A stretch of 39,701 nucleotides of DNA, from positions 1-39,701 of the forward strand of contig CANFWV010000031.1 in assembly GCA_947450695.1 (NCBI GenBank), read 5' to 3'. The position numbers and the translations under genes were made by a program. Source of the stretch: Comamonadaceae bacterium. GTDB lineage: Bacteria > Pseudomonadota > Gammaproteobacteria > Burkholderiales > Burkholderiaceae_C. Shown here one piece after another: positions 18,036 to 25,962 of the stretch (positions are counted from its first letter, which is position 1; every line of letters starts with the position of its first letter). The notes below the pieces were generated by a model. It saw only the letters and a list, made by a program, of their open reading frames with translations. It did not search any database and was not told where the DNA came from.

Positions 18036-18383
18036 TTAGTTGATTTTTCCATTCGGTTTACCCCTTGGATCGTCGATCTGACTCAAGGTGCTGTCGAGTA
18101 AACGCTCGAGCTTTTCACAGGCACCGGTCAGGGCTTGGTCCAAATTATTGGCGACATGGGTGACCGCCAGGGGCTGCAAACCACGCGGCCGGGCTTCCAT
18201 CACGCAGCGTTTGTCATCGCCGCCGGATCCAGGCTTGTGGCCGTTGTCGTCACTCAAATGCGCTTCGATGCGCGTCAACCGATCTCGGAATCGGCGCAGC
18301 CGCGTCTCCAGCAACGCCTGCACATGGTTGCTCAGCGGCAAGCCGCCCTTGATATTTTTGTCAGTGTTGATCTGGACTTGCAT
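18036..18383 (-). CDS. HPF/RaiA-family ribosome-associated protein
   Basis: A 115-residue protein of the ribosome hibernation factor / sigma-54 modulation family, which binds the 30S decoding region and limits translation in stationary phase. The start MQVQINTDKNI and the following helix LSNHVQALLETRLRRFRDRLTRIEAHL are typical, as is the second helix ANNLDQALTGACEKLERLL. A polar insert DDNGHKPGSGGDDKR lies between strands. A good ribosome site (CAGGAGAG) is upstream. It sits 66 bases before the CBS-domain gene on the same strand. Confidence 0.85.
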   Translation of the reverse strand: MQVQINTDKNIKGGLPLSNHVQALLETRLRRFRDRLTRIEAHLSDDNGHKPGSGGDDKRCVMEARPRGLQPLAVTHVANNLDQALTGACEKLERLLDSTLSQIDDPRGKPNGKIN

Positions 18384-18501
18384 AGCGGGTTCTCTCCTGT
18401 TGGCGGGTGGAGATTCATGCTATCGCAAAGCAGGGCTCAACAACATGGTCCACTCACGCTTGAGCGAATGGACGACACACATCAGGGCCTTGTCCTACAG
18501 T

Positions 18502-19716
18502 TCAAAGCACCTCACGCAGCCGGGTCTGCGCCCAGCCTGCACTGGCATAGAGCTTGTGCGTCACCCCCGACTTGTCAATCAGAAGCTCGTTCACCAGTGG
18601 TTCGATAGGCGTTCGATCCGGGTCGACCAGCAAGACGTAGCGCGGCTCGTTGTCCTCGTCAGTGTCTGCCAGCTGGCCGATCCATTGCAGCCGAATCAAA
18701 GCATCAATCGACCGCTCTAGTTCCAGTAAATCAACACGCAGCGATTGCGCCATATCCGTCGCCAGTTGGCCGCGCGGCATGCTGCTACGGCTTTTGTCGA
18801 GCAATTGCAGTAGCTCCAGCGCCAACTGGAAACGCCAGCCATGGGCACTGGCACGTCTGGACACGCCCGCCAAAAGACTCGGCAGGTAAGCCGCAATCAC
18901 AGCACCCATCAACACAATGATCCAAGCCACGTAAATCCACACCAGCAAGATCGGCAAGGTGGCAAAGGCGCCATAGACGACAGAGTACGTCGGCACCATG
19001 CTCAAGTAAACAGCCAGAATTTTCTTGGCCACCGCAATGCCGACAGCCACGAACAAACCGCCAGTCCACGCATGCGCCCATTTCACGTAGGTGTTCGGCA
19101 TGTAGTGGTAAAGCGCCGCCATGCCGCCCGCCAAGGCTACAAACTCCAGCGAATCAAGCAGAAATTGGACTAACTCTGACGGTCCGGGCAGGCCATTGCG
19201 GGCGAACGGCAGCACATAAGAAGTAGCCGCCAAGCTGGCGCCCAATAGCAAGGGCCCAAGCGTCACTGCGGCCCAGTAAATCAGCACCCGCTGCGCAAAT
19301 GGCCGTGGGTTGCGCACGCGCCAGATACCGTTGAACGTCCGGTCAATCGTGAAAATCATGGCGACCGCGGTCGTCACCAATATCGCAAAGCCGGCCACCC
19401 CCAACTTGCCAGCTTGGCGGCTGAACTGCGTCAAATAACCTAGCACCTGCCTCGCAATGTTGTCAGGAATCAGGCTTTCCACCAGCCACAGCTGAAGCGC
19501 CCCCTGCAATTTGGCAAACATCGGAAAAGCCGTGAAGATGGCCAGCGCGACGGTGAAAAACGGCACCAACGCAATGGATGTGGTGAAGGTCAGACTACTG
19601 GCCGTCAAACCCATGTGGTCATCCCGAAAACGCTTGCGCAAGGTGATCGCTGTGTCCCGCCATGGGAAATGCGATAGGTCGGCTAAAAGCTGCTTGAAAT
19701 TCATGACCGGTATCAT
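18502..19716 (-). CDS. YihY/BrkB (UPF0761) family membrane protein
   Basis: An inner membrane protein of about 404 residues with six predicted membrane segments: LTASSLTFTTSIALVPFFTV, then GVAGFAILVTTAVAMIFTI, YWAAVTLGPLLLGASLAAT, a segment near FVALAGGMAALYHYMPNTYV, GGLFVAVGIAVAKKIL and LPILLVWIYVAWIIVLMGAV. The family was once thought to be ribonuclease BN; the function is not settled. A soluble C-terminal domain of about 120 residues follows. The start is set at ATG 19716 because AGGA lies at the right spacing. ATG 19704 and a TTG at 19743 are alternatives, the latter overlapping the divergent DUF2069 gene. Confidence 0.9.
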   Translation of the reverse strand: MIPVMNFKQLLADLSHFPWRDTAITLRKRFRDDHMGLTASSLTFTTSIALVPFFTVALAIFTAFPMFAKLQGALQLWLVESLIPDNIARQVLGYLTQFSRQAGKLGVAGFAILVTTAVAMIFTIDRTFNGIWRVRNPRPFAQRVLIYWAAVTLGPLLLGASLAATSYVLPFARNGLPGPSELVQFLLDSLEFVALAGGMAALYHYMPNTYVKWAHAWTGGLFVAVGIAVAKKILAVYLSMVPTYSVVYGAFATLPILLVWIYVAWIIVLMGAVIAAYLPSLLAGVSRRASAHGWRFQLALELLQLLDKSRSSMPRGQLATDMAQSLRVDLLELERSIDALIRLQWIGQLADTDEDNEPRYVLLVDPDRTPIEPLVNELLIDKSGVTHKLYASAGWAQTRLREVL

Positions 19717-19725
19717 GCCATCCTC

Positions 19726-20097
19726 ATGGACAAAACTCGACAAATCGATCTCACACGCTGGTTGGCCACGGCCAGCCTGACAGGGCTGATCGCCCTTGGC
19801 CTGGCTTGGGAGATGTGGCTTGCACCCATTCGACCTGGCGGCTCACTGCTCGCGCTCAAAGTGCTACCGCTGGTGTTACCACTGGCGGGTGTGCTCAAAA
19901 ATCGCATGTACACCTACCGCTGGCTCAGCTTGTTTGTGTGGCTTTATTTCACCGAAGGCGTGGTCCGCGCCTGGAGCGACGCGGCCCCCGGCAATTACCT
20001 AGCCATGCTGGAAATTGCGCTGTGCCTGCTACTGTTTGTGGCCTGCGCCCTGCACGTTCGCGTGCGCCTGAAAAATCCGGCAGTCTCCGCTGCTTGA
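19726..20097 (+). CDS. DUF2069 membrane protein
   Basis: A 123-residue protein with four predicted membrane segments (SLTGLIALGLAWEMWLAP, LKVLPLVLPLAGVL, YRWLSLFVWLYFTEGV, LEIALCLLLFVACAL). The pattern and the PGGSLLALKVLPLVLPLAGVL block match DUF2069, a family of unknown function frequent in beta- and gammaproteobacteria. Its start codon lies 9 bases from that of the divergent YihY-family gene. It probably shares a transcript with the FAD oxidoreductase 27 bases downstream. Confidence 0.85.
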   Translation: MDKTRQIDLTRWLATASLTGLIALGLAWEMWLAPIRPGGSLLALKVLPLVLPLAGVLKNRMYTYRWLSLFVWLYFTEGVVRAWSDAAPGNYLAMLEIALCLLLFVACALHVRVRLKNPAVSAA

Positions 20098-20124
20098 CCC
20101 GCTTCAATACCCAGCCCACACACG

Positions 20125-21540
20125 ATGAACAACGCTTTTGTACAAACCCTCCGCAGCATTTGCGGCGATGCCCACGTCCTCACTGACGGCGACCTTCAAG
20201 CGTGGGAAATGGACTGGCGCAAACGCGAGCGTGGCAAAGCGCTGGCCGTCGTGCGTCCCGCCAACACCGAAGAAGTGGCGCGCATTGTCAAAGCCTGCGT
20301 GGCTGCCCAAGTGAGCTTGGTGCCCCAAGGCGGCAACACCGGTTTGGTGGTCGGTTCCATCCCCGATGGCTCCGGCCAACAAGTGGTGCTGAGCCTGCAA
20401 CGCCTACGCGCCGTTCGCGAGATTGACCCCGCCAACATGACGATCACCGTTGAAGCGGGCTGCGTGCTGCAAAGCTTGCAAGACACCGCACGGCAAGCCG
20501 GATTTTTGTTTCCGCTGAGTCTGGCCGCTGAAGGCAGTTGCACCATCGGCGGCAACCTCGCCACCAACGCAGGCGGCACGCAAGTGCTGCGCTACGGCAA
20601 CGCCCGCGACTTGTGCCTAGGGCTAGAAGTTGTCACCGCCGCGGGCGACATTTGGCACGGACTGTCGGGCCTGCGCAAAGACAACACCGGCTACGACCTG
20701 CGCGACTTGTACATCGGCAGCGAAGGCACCTTAGGCATCATCACCGCCGCAACGTTGAAACTCTACCCCCTGCCAGCCGCGCGCCTCACGGCCTGGGCTG
20801 CCGTCGGTTCCATGGACGATGCTGTGGCGTTGCTTGGCATGGCGCACCAACACCTTGGTGCAGGCCTCACGGGCTTTGAAGTGATGGGCCAATTTGCCCT
20901 CAGCTTGGTGGCGCAACACTTCAAGCAGCTCAAAGTGCCGCTGTATGAAACCACCGCGTTTTGCGTGCTGCTCGAATGCTCAGACCAAGAGTCCGAAGCC
21001 CACGCCCGGGTGCAATTTGAACGCCTGCTAGAAGCTGCGCTTGAGAGCGGCTGCGTCAGCGACGCCGTGGTCGCGGAAAGCTTGGCGCAAGCCAAACAAC
21101 TTTGGCATGTGCGCGAAAGCATTCCGCTGGCCCAAGCGGAAGAAGGGCTCAACATCAAGCACGATATCTCAGTGGCGGTCTCGCACATGTCAGCGTTTGT
21201 GCGCAGCACAGACGCTCTGCTGGAGCAAGAAATCCCGGGTGTGAGACTGGTCAATTTCGGTCATTTAGGCGATGGTAATTTGCACTACAACGTCCAAGCG
21301 CCCGTCGGCAGCGACGGCCCGGCTTTTCTGCGCGACTGGGAAGACCAGGTCAACACGCTGGTGTATGAGTCAGTGCAAAAATTCAGCGGCTCGATTTCAG
21401 CCGAACACGGTGTCGGCAGCCTCAAAGTCGAGAAGCTCGAAATCCACAAATCCCCCGTCGCGCTGGGCTTGATGAGGGCGCTGAAAACCGCGCTAGACCC
21501 GAACAACATCATGAACCCGGGCAAAGTCCTGCGGGCATAA
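20125..21540 (+). CDS. FAD-binding 2-hydroxyacid oxidoreductase (GlcD/D2HGDH-like)
   Basis: A flavoenzyme of the vanillyl-alcohol-oxidase-type fold that oxidises D-2-hydroxy acids such as D-lactate, glycolate or D-2-hydroxyglutarate. The FAD-binding domain includes VPQGGNTGLVVGSIPD and AEGSCTIGGNLATNAGGTQV, then YIGSEGTLGIITAATLKLYP. The C-terminal oxidase domain has the metal/substrate residues in NFGHLGDGNLHYNV and SAEHGVGSLK, and ends NIMNPGKVL. Length 471 is normal. No iron-sulfur subunit (GlcF) is beside it, which favours a stand-alone D-2-hydroxyglutarate dehydrogenase-like enzyme. The substrate is not proven. Confidence 0.92.
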   Translation: MNNAFVQTLRSICGDAHVLTDGDLQAWEMDWRKRERGKALAVVRPANTEEVARIVKACVAAQVSLVPQGGNTGLVVGSIPDGSGQQVVLSLQRLRAVREIDPANMTITVEAGCVLQSLQDTARQAGFLFPLSLAAEGSCTIGGNLATNAGGTQVLRYGNARDLCLGLEVVTAAGDIWHGLSGLRKDNTGYDLRDLYIGSEGTLGIITAATLKLYPLPAARLTAWAAVGSMDDAVALLGMAHQHLGAGLTGFEVMGQFALSLVAQHFKQLKVPLYETTAFCVLLECSDQESEAHARVQFERLLEAALESGCVSDAVVAESLAQAKQLWHVRESIPLAQAEEGLNIKHDISVAVSHMSAFVRSTDALLEQEIPGVRLVNFGHLGDGNLHYNVQAPVGSDGPAFLRDWEDQVNTLVYESVQKFSGSISAEHGVGSLKVEKLEIHKSPVALGLMRALKTALDPNNIMNPGKVLRA

Positions 21541-21549
21541 TTACCGCGC

Positions 21550-21567
21550 TAGCGCTGAGACGCGCTA
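21550..21567. terminator. Small hairpin between oxidoreductase gene and thyA
   Basis: TAGCGC (21550-21555) and GCGCTA (21562-21567) make a 6-bp GC-rich stem with a 6-base loop in the 57-base gap before thyA. There is no T-run. It could attenuate read-through from the upstream gene. Confidence 0.25.
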
Positions 21568-21597
21568 AGCCTCCCTTCCGCTCTTTTCAATACCGTC

Positions 21598-22428
21598 ATG
21601 ACACAAGCCCTCCGCTCCCAATACGAAGACTTCATGCGCCATGTGGACACGCACGGCGTCTTCAAAGCTGACCGCACTGGCACCGGCACGAAGAGCGTGT
21701 TTGGTTATCAAATGCGGTTTGACCTGAACGAAGGTTTTCCGCTGGTGACCACCAAGAAGGTTCACCTGAAATCCATCGTGCATGAGCTGCTGTGGTTTCT
21801 GCAAGGCTCAAGCGACAACAACTGGCTCAAAGCGCGCGGCGTCTCTATCTGGGACGAATGGGCGCGTGAAGACGGTGACTTGGGACCGGTCTACGGCGTG
21901 CAGTGGCGCAGCTGGCCAACACCCGAGGGCGGCCACATCGACCAGATCGCCGAGGTCATCAAGACGCTCAAGAGCAATCCGGATTCGCGTCGCATCATCG
22001 TCAGCGCATGGAACGTGGCCGACCTCTCCAAGATGGCGCTCATGCCCTGCCATGCGTTCTTTCAGTTTTACGTCGCCCCCTCCGAGACTCCCGGTCAACC
22101 CGGCAAGCTGAGCTGTCAGTTGTACCAGCGCAGCGCCGATATTTTTCTCGGCGTGCCCTTCAATATTGCGAGTTACGCGCTGCTCACGCACATGGTGGCA
22201 CAGCAGTGTGGTTTGGCTGTTGGCGACTTCATCTGGACCGGTGGCGACTGCCACATTTACAGCAACCACCACGAGCAAGTGGCGCTGCAACTGAGCCGCG
22301 ACCCCATGGCTTACCCGACGCTGAACATCAAGCGGCAGCCCGCCTCTATTTTTGATTACGAGTTTGACGACTTCGAATTTCTGAACTACCAACACCACCC
22401 GGCCATCAAAGCCCCCGTGGCGGTCTGA
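21598..22428 (+). CDS. thyA: Thymidylate synthase
   Basis: It methylates dUMP to dTMP using methylenetetrahydrofolate, releasing dihydrofolate. The catalytic Cys is in [14 protein letters not shown]. Other conserved parts are [47 protein letters not shown] and [16 protein letters not shown]. The 276 residues include a small loop (SETPGQPG) relative to the E. coli enzyme of 264. folA begins 7 bases after the stop, so the dihydrofolate produced is reduced by the next gene's product. Confidence 0.97.
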   Translation: MTQALRSQYEDFMRHVDTHGVFKADRTGTGTKSVFGYQMRFDLNEGFPLVTTKKVHLKSIVHELLWFLQGSSDNNWLKARGVSIWDEWAREDGDLGPVYGVQWRSWPTPEGGHIDQIAEVIKTLKSNPDSRRIIVSAWNVADLSKMALMPCHAFFQFYVAPSETPGQPGKLSCQLYQRSADIFLGVPFNIASYALLTHMVAQQCGLAVGDFIWTGGDCHIYSNHHEQVALQLSRDPMAYPTLNIKRQPASIFDYEFDDFEFLNYQHHPAIKAPVAV

Positions 22429-22435
22429 ATTCGCC

Positions 22436-22930
22436 GTGACGATACCCCGCATCAACCTGATCTTTGCGCGCGCCGCCAACGGCGTCATTGGTAAAGACAA
22501 CAGCATGCCCTGGCATCTGCCAGAAGACTTGGCGCGTTTCAAGCGCCTGACACAAGGTTGCCCCGTCATCATGGGCCGCAAAACTTGGGACTCGCTGCCG
22601 CCACGCTTCCGACCGCTGCCGGGCCGCAGCAACATCGTCATCACACGCCAAGCTGACTGGCAGGCCGCAGGTGCTGTACGCGCCAGCAGCCTGCAAGATG
22701 CGCTGCACTTGAGTGCCAACGTGCCCGAGGTTTGGGTCATCGGCGGTGCTGAAATTTACAGACAAGCCGAACCTCTCGCCGCACGCGCTGAAGTCACTGA
22801 AATTGCGCAAGACTTTGAAGGCGACGCCTTCGCGCCGCCCCTTGGGCCAACCTGGAGCGAAACAGCGCGCGAGCCGCACCTGTCATCCACAGGACTGACG
22901 TTCAGCTTTGTGACCTACCAAGTTTTGTGA
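22436..22930 (+). CDS. folA: Dihydrofolate reductase
   Basis: It reduces dihydrofolate to tetrahydrofolate with NADPH and is the target of trimethoprim. The family pattern is clear in 164 residues: LIFARAANGVIGKDNSMPWH with the Met20-loop Pro-Trp, ledLARFKRLTQ with the usual acidic residue (PEDLARF), VIMGRKTWDSLP, RSNIVITRQ and VWVIGGAEIYRQA. The start is GTG at 22436, 7 bases after thyA, indicating a thyA-folA operon. Confidence 0.96.
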   Translation: MTIPRINLIFARAANGVIGKDNSMPWHLPEDLARFKRLTQGCPVIMGRKTWDSLPPRFRPLPGRSNIVITRQADWQAAGAVRASSLQDALHLSANVPEVWVIGGAEIYRQAEPLAARAEVTEIAQDFEGDAFAPPLGPTWSETAREPHLSSTGLTFSFVTYQVL

Positions 22931-22966
22931 ACTAGCCCAACCACGCGGCAGACACAAGTCAGCCTT

Positions 22967-22977
22967 GCGCTTAGCGG
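22967..22977. repeat. Intergenic motif GCGCTTAGCGG, copy 1
   Basis: GCGCTTAGCGG in the gap after folA, flanked by CTTG and CAAG so that a short stem can form. An identical 11-base copy is at 24830-24840. Confidence 0.3.
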
Positions 22978-23014
22978 CAAGACATCGGCAGGGCTTCAAT
23001 CCTAGAATGAAACG

Positions 23015-23863
23015 ATGCATGTCAGCCCCACACCACCCCACCCAAGTCCGGCTCAGCCCGAAGCATTGGCGGGTGCCTACGTCAACCTGCCTGGCGTCAA
23101 GCTTTGGTACGTCGACAGCGGCGGCGACGGTGCACCAGTGGTCCTGCTCCACGCCAACACCGGCACCGTTGAAGCTTGGCGACTCCAAATCGCCGCATTC
23201 GCCCAAGCGGGGCTCAGGGTCATCGCTTTTGACCGCCGCGGTTGGGGCAACAGCCAGGCAGATTTATCGACCGGCAAACAACCCGGCTCGGTAGCCGAAG
23301 ACCTCGAGGCCTTGGTCCAGCACCTGCAATTGCCAGCGTTTCATCTCGTCGGCATTGCCGGCGGCGGTTTTGTTGCGCTCGACTACGCTGCGTGGCATCC
23401 AGAACGCTTGCTCAAGCTGGTAGTGGCCGCCAGCAACGGGCAATTCCAAGAGCCCGCCATGCAGGCTTTTTACGACCGGATTGCCGTCCCCGGCCTGACC
23501 GGTCAACCCGCCCTGCGCCCGTACCTGGAAGTCGGCGTCTCCTACCGCGCAGAAGACCACGAAGGACTCGCACGCTTTGTCCAGATGGAGCACGCGGCCC
23601 GCCAGCCCGACGCCCCAGCGCAACCCATGCGCACCCCCAATACCTTCGCCAAGATCGTCTCCATCAGCGCCCAAACGCTGATCATCACCGGCGGCGCAGA
23701 CCTGTTAGCCCCGCCGGCACTCATGCACTTTTGGGCCAGCCACTTGCGCAATGCCACCTACGTCAATGTCCCGGACGCCGGCCACTCGATCAACTGGGAG
23801 CGCCCGCAAGCGTTCAACAACCACGTGCTCGGGTTTCTGCAACCCAACCGAGTTAGCTCATGA
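23015..23863 (+). CDS. Alpha/beta hydrolase-fold protein with Ala at the nucleophile site
   Basis: A 282-residue protein with the alpha/beta hydrolase layout: PVVLLHANTGTVEAW (oxyanion region), VIAFDRRGWGNS, the nucleophile elbow, TLIITGGADLLAPP (acid, D229) and PDAGHSINWERP (His 257). The elbow reads LVGIAGGGFVALDY, so the expected G-x-S-x-G has Ala115 in place of Ser. The codon is GCC, two changes from a TCN Ser or one change from TCC. With the acid and His kept, it may be a non-hydrolytic member or bind a ligand. The last 4 bases overlap the start of the Bug receptor gene (ATGA), so the two are translated together. Confidence 0.85.
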   Translation: MHVSPTPPHPSPAQPEALAGAYVNLPGVKLWYVDSGGDGAPVVLLHANTGTVEAWRLQIAAFAQAGLRVIAFDRRGWGNSQADLSTGKQPGSVAEDLEALVQHLQLPAFHLVGIAGGGFVALDYAAWHPERLLKLVVAASNGQFQEPAMQAFYDRIAVPGLTGQPALRPYLEVGVSYRAEDHEGLARFVQMEHAARQPDAPAQPMRTPNTFAKIVSISAQTLIITGGADLLAPPALMHFWASHLRNATYVNVPDAGHSINWERPQAFNNHVLGFLQPNRVSS

Positions 23864-24828
23864 AACGCCGCACCTTGTTAGGGTGCGCAACGCTGGCCGT
23901 CAGCACACGCATACCTTCGGCTTTGGCCCAAACCGATGGCATCACCCGCCTGATCGTGCCCTTCACGCCCGGCGCGTCCAACGACGTCATCGGACGGATG
24001 TTTGCCGAAGCGTTAGCGCGCAGCACAGGCCGCAGTTGGATCGTTGAGAACAAGCCCGGCGCCGGTTCTATCTTGGGCGCGGAGTTTGTCGCCAAGTCCG
24101 AACCCGACGGCAAGACCTTGCTGCTGTGCGCCAGCTCCAACATGAGCGTCGTGCCAGCCATTCGAAAAACCATGCGCTACAGCGTCGACAAGGACTTCAC
24201 CTTTCTGGTGCGGATTGCCAGCAGCCCCTTCGCGCTCGTGACACACTCGCAACTGCCCGTCAACAACTTCGCCGACTTTGTCCGCTTGGCCAAGTCAAAA
24301 CCCGGCGCACTGCGCATCGGTTCAGCTGGGGTAGGCGCACTCGACTACATGGGTGCCTCTATGCTGCAAGCGCAACTCGGCATTGACCTCAACATCATCC
24401 CGTACAAGGGCATGTCCCAAGTTCTCAATGACCTGCGTGCCGGTCACATCGACGCCTCCATCGTCAGCCCGGCCACCGTAGCGCCGCTGGCCACAGAAGG
24501 CAAAGTGAAGGTCCTTGCCGTACTGGACAAGCAACGCAGCGCCGTGATGCCCGACGTCCCCTCCGCAGCTGAACTCGGTCACCCCGCGCTCATCGTCGTC
24601 AACTGGTGGGGCATCGTCGCGCCCGCCAAATTGCCATCGATCACCGCTGCGGCTTTGCTGAAAAACATGGCGGTGGTGCTAGGCGATCAGAACTTTTTGA
24701 AAAGCATCAAAGCCAAAGGCTTTGAGCCAGCCGTTCTCATGGGCGATGCGTTTGCACAATTTGTCGCGGCCGACCTGCAGGCCTCACGAGCATTGGCCAA
24801 GCAAGCCCGTATTTCTATTAACGAATAA
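23860..24828 (+). CDS. Bug-family (tripartite tricarboxylate) solute-binding receptor
   Basis: A periplasmic receptor of the Bug/TctC family, hugely expanded in Burkholderiales. The N-terminus MKRRTLLGCATLAV through SALAQ is a signal peptide. Family blocks follow: RLIVPFTPGASNDVIGRMFAE, VENKPGAGSILGAEFVAKSE, PDGKTLLLCASSN, GSAGVGALDYMGASML, PYKGMSQVLNDLRAGHID and MPDVPSAAEL. TctA/TctB membrane partners are not in the window, as is common for Bug proteins. The ligand is unknown, though coupling to the upstream hydrolase-fold gene hints at a shared organic acid or ester. Confidence 0.93.
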   Translation: MKRRTLLGCATLAVSTRIPSALAQTDGITRLIVPFTPGASNDVIGRMFAEALARSTGRSWIVENKPGAGSILGAEFVAKSEPDGKTLLLCASSNMSVVPAIRKTMRYSVDKDFTFLVRIASSPFALVTHSQLPVNNFADFVRLAKSKPGALRIGSAGVGALDYMGASMLQAQLGIDLNIIPYKGMSQVLNDLRAGHIDASIVSPATVAPLATEGKVKVLAVLDKQRSAVMPDVPSAAELGHPALIVVNWWGIVAPAKLPSITAAALLKNMAVVLGDQNFLKSIKAKGFEPAVLMGDAFAQFVAADLQASRALAKQARISINE

Positions 24829-24829
24829 C

Positions 24830-24840
24830 GCGCTTAGCGG
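24830..24840. repeat. Intergenic motif GCGCTTAGCGG, copy 2
   Basis: Identical 11-base copy of the motif at 22967-22977, directly after the stop of the Bug receptor gene. Confidence 0.3.
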
Positions 24841-25028
24841 AGTTGCCCCCGCGCCCAACTCACCAAGGCTGCCACCTCAGCTGAGTTCAATACCTGCGCA
24901 GATGCCGTGTACCGATGAAAAACACCCTGCCCCACGTCGACGGCGCTGAACCCGTCCACCGGCGAGCCGATCATCTGCAACTCATCGGTCTGCAACCACA
25001 GCACCAGCGCATCTACCGCCGTGTTCAT
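24834..25028 (-). CDS. Small hypothetical protein
   Basis: A 64-residue reading from ATG 25028, preceded by GGAGG at good spacing. The sequence (VDALVLWLQTDELQMIGSPV then AEVAALVSWARGQLR) looks protein-like, but I do not recognise a family. It overlaps the end of another small reading on the same strand. The two could be coupled genes or halves of one frameshifted gene. Apart from these, the 417-base gap 24829-25245 holds only an AT-rich stretch (25155-25215) that may be promoter DNA for the glycosyltransferase genes. Confidence 0.35.
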   Translation of the reverse strand: MNTAVDALVLWLQTDELQMIGSPVDGFSAVDVGQGVFHRYTASAQVLNSAEVAALVSWARGQLR

Positions 25029-25149
25029 CAACGGCCTCCGGCACTGTCAGCTGCATCGTCAATCGCGGGGCGTGTTGGCGCAAGCCATCGCGGTACAGGG
25101 CGATGCCGAGCCGTTTTGCCCCACGTTCAGCCGCCGCAGACATCTCCAT
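24982..25149 (-). CDS. Small hypothetical protein, possible 5' half of a broken gene
   Basis: The reading from the second or third Met (KMEMSAAAERGAKRLG) through LRQHAPRLTMQLTVPEAV is basic and protein-like. Its end (HGGRCAGAVVADR) overlaps the next small gene in another frame and looks random. A single frame change near 25030 would join the good halves of the two readings. No family is recognised, and the start is uncertain between 25149, 25143 and further upstream to 25206. Confidence 0.3.
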   Translation of the reverse strand: MEMSAAAERGAKRLGIALYRDGLRQHAPRLTMQLTVPEAVDEHGGRCAGAVVADR

Positions 25150-25245
25150 CTTCGATAAAATTGTCGCTCTAAACAATTTTAAAGTTGATTTAGTTATATT
25201 TATCAAATTAAGCCAGCACCATCAGCCATCCACTCTGGGGACCCC

Positions 25246-25962
25246 TTGCACATCTTCATCATCTCTTGGTCGGGTCAGCATGAGAAAGCCATCGCGATCG
25301 CCCAGCGCTTGAGCCCGCTCAAAAGTCAGGTCAGTCTTGTTTATTCCGATGCCAACCCGGACTTGATTCTCAGCACAGACGGCCACCAACTGAAGCGGTC
25401 CAACGCCTTGTTTTGGGGCGATAAATTCAAAGCCTGTCTGGACGCCTGCGCGTCTGATGTGATGCTGGTCATTCATGCCGACTGCCAGTGTGAAGACTGG
25501 GCCGCGCTGGCCCAAAAATGCCAGGCGGCCCTGCGCGCCAACCCCAACATCGGCGTTTGGACACCGCGCATTCATGGCACGCCGTATGACATCTCGACGA
25601 CCCACGTGGCCGACATCAAAGGCACCACGCTATGCCTTGTAGCGGACACCGATGCGCTCGTTTTCGCCTTGTCGAAACCCGTTCAAAAGCGCATGCAAAG
25701 CGCCAACTACCAAGACAACTTGTACGGCTGGGGCATCAACGGGGCTTTTTGCGCCTACGCCTACGCGAGTCATCTATGGGTCGTGATGGACACCTCGGTT
25801 GAAATTCATCACCAACCCTCAACAGCCCCCAGCTACCCCTTTCAAGAGGCTAGGCGCCAGAAGGCGCAGTTCATGACCCAGCTGACCATGCCAGAAGCCA
25901 TTCAAAGGCAGTTGCTGAATTCACACATGGAGAAAAAAAAGCTCCAACTCAAATATCCCTGA
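25246..25962 (+). CDS. Glycosyltransferase-like protein (GT-A style)
   Basis: A 238-residue cytosolic protein. The start HIFIISWSGQHEKAIAIAQ looks like the first strand and helix of a nucleotide-sugar-binding fold. VMLVIHADCQCEDW carries a DxD-like acidic pair where a GT-A glycosyltransferase would bind metal. Next come NIGVWTPRIHG, and the acceptor-side YGWGINGAFCAYAYA with the aromatic WG seen in family-2-type enzymes. The start codon is TTG at 25246, just behind GGGGACCCC, with a poor ribosome site. It abuts the next glycosyltransferase (stop TGA then ATG with no gap). The family assignment is moderate. Confidence 0.65.
   Translation: MHIFIISWSGQHEKAIAIAQRLSPLKSQVSLVYSDANPDLILSTDGHQLKRSNALFWGDKFKACLDACASDVMLVIHADCQCEDWAALAQKCQAALRANPNIGVWTPRIHGTPYDISTTHVADIKGTTLCLVADTDALVFALSKPVQKRMQSANYQDNLYGWGINGAFCAYAYASHLWVVMDTSVEIHHQPSTAPSYPFQEARRQKAQFMTQLTMPEAIQRQLLNSHMEKKKLQLKYP

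Noticed and set aside
25155..25215. A specific sigma-70 promoter in the AT-rich stretch before the + strand glycosyltransferases
   Set aside because: No pair of -35 and -10 boxes with acceptable spacing could be found by eye.
25236..25244. Palindrome GGGGACCCC before the TTG start of the first glycosyltransferase gene
   Set aside because: Too short to be more than chance, and no second copy was noticed.
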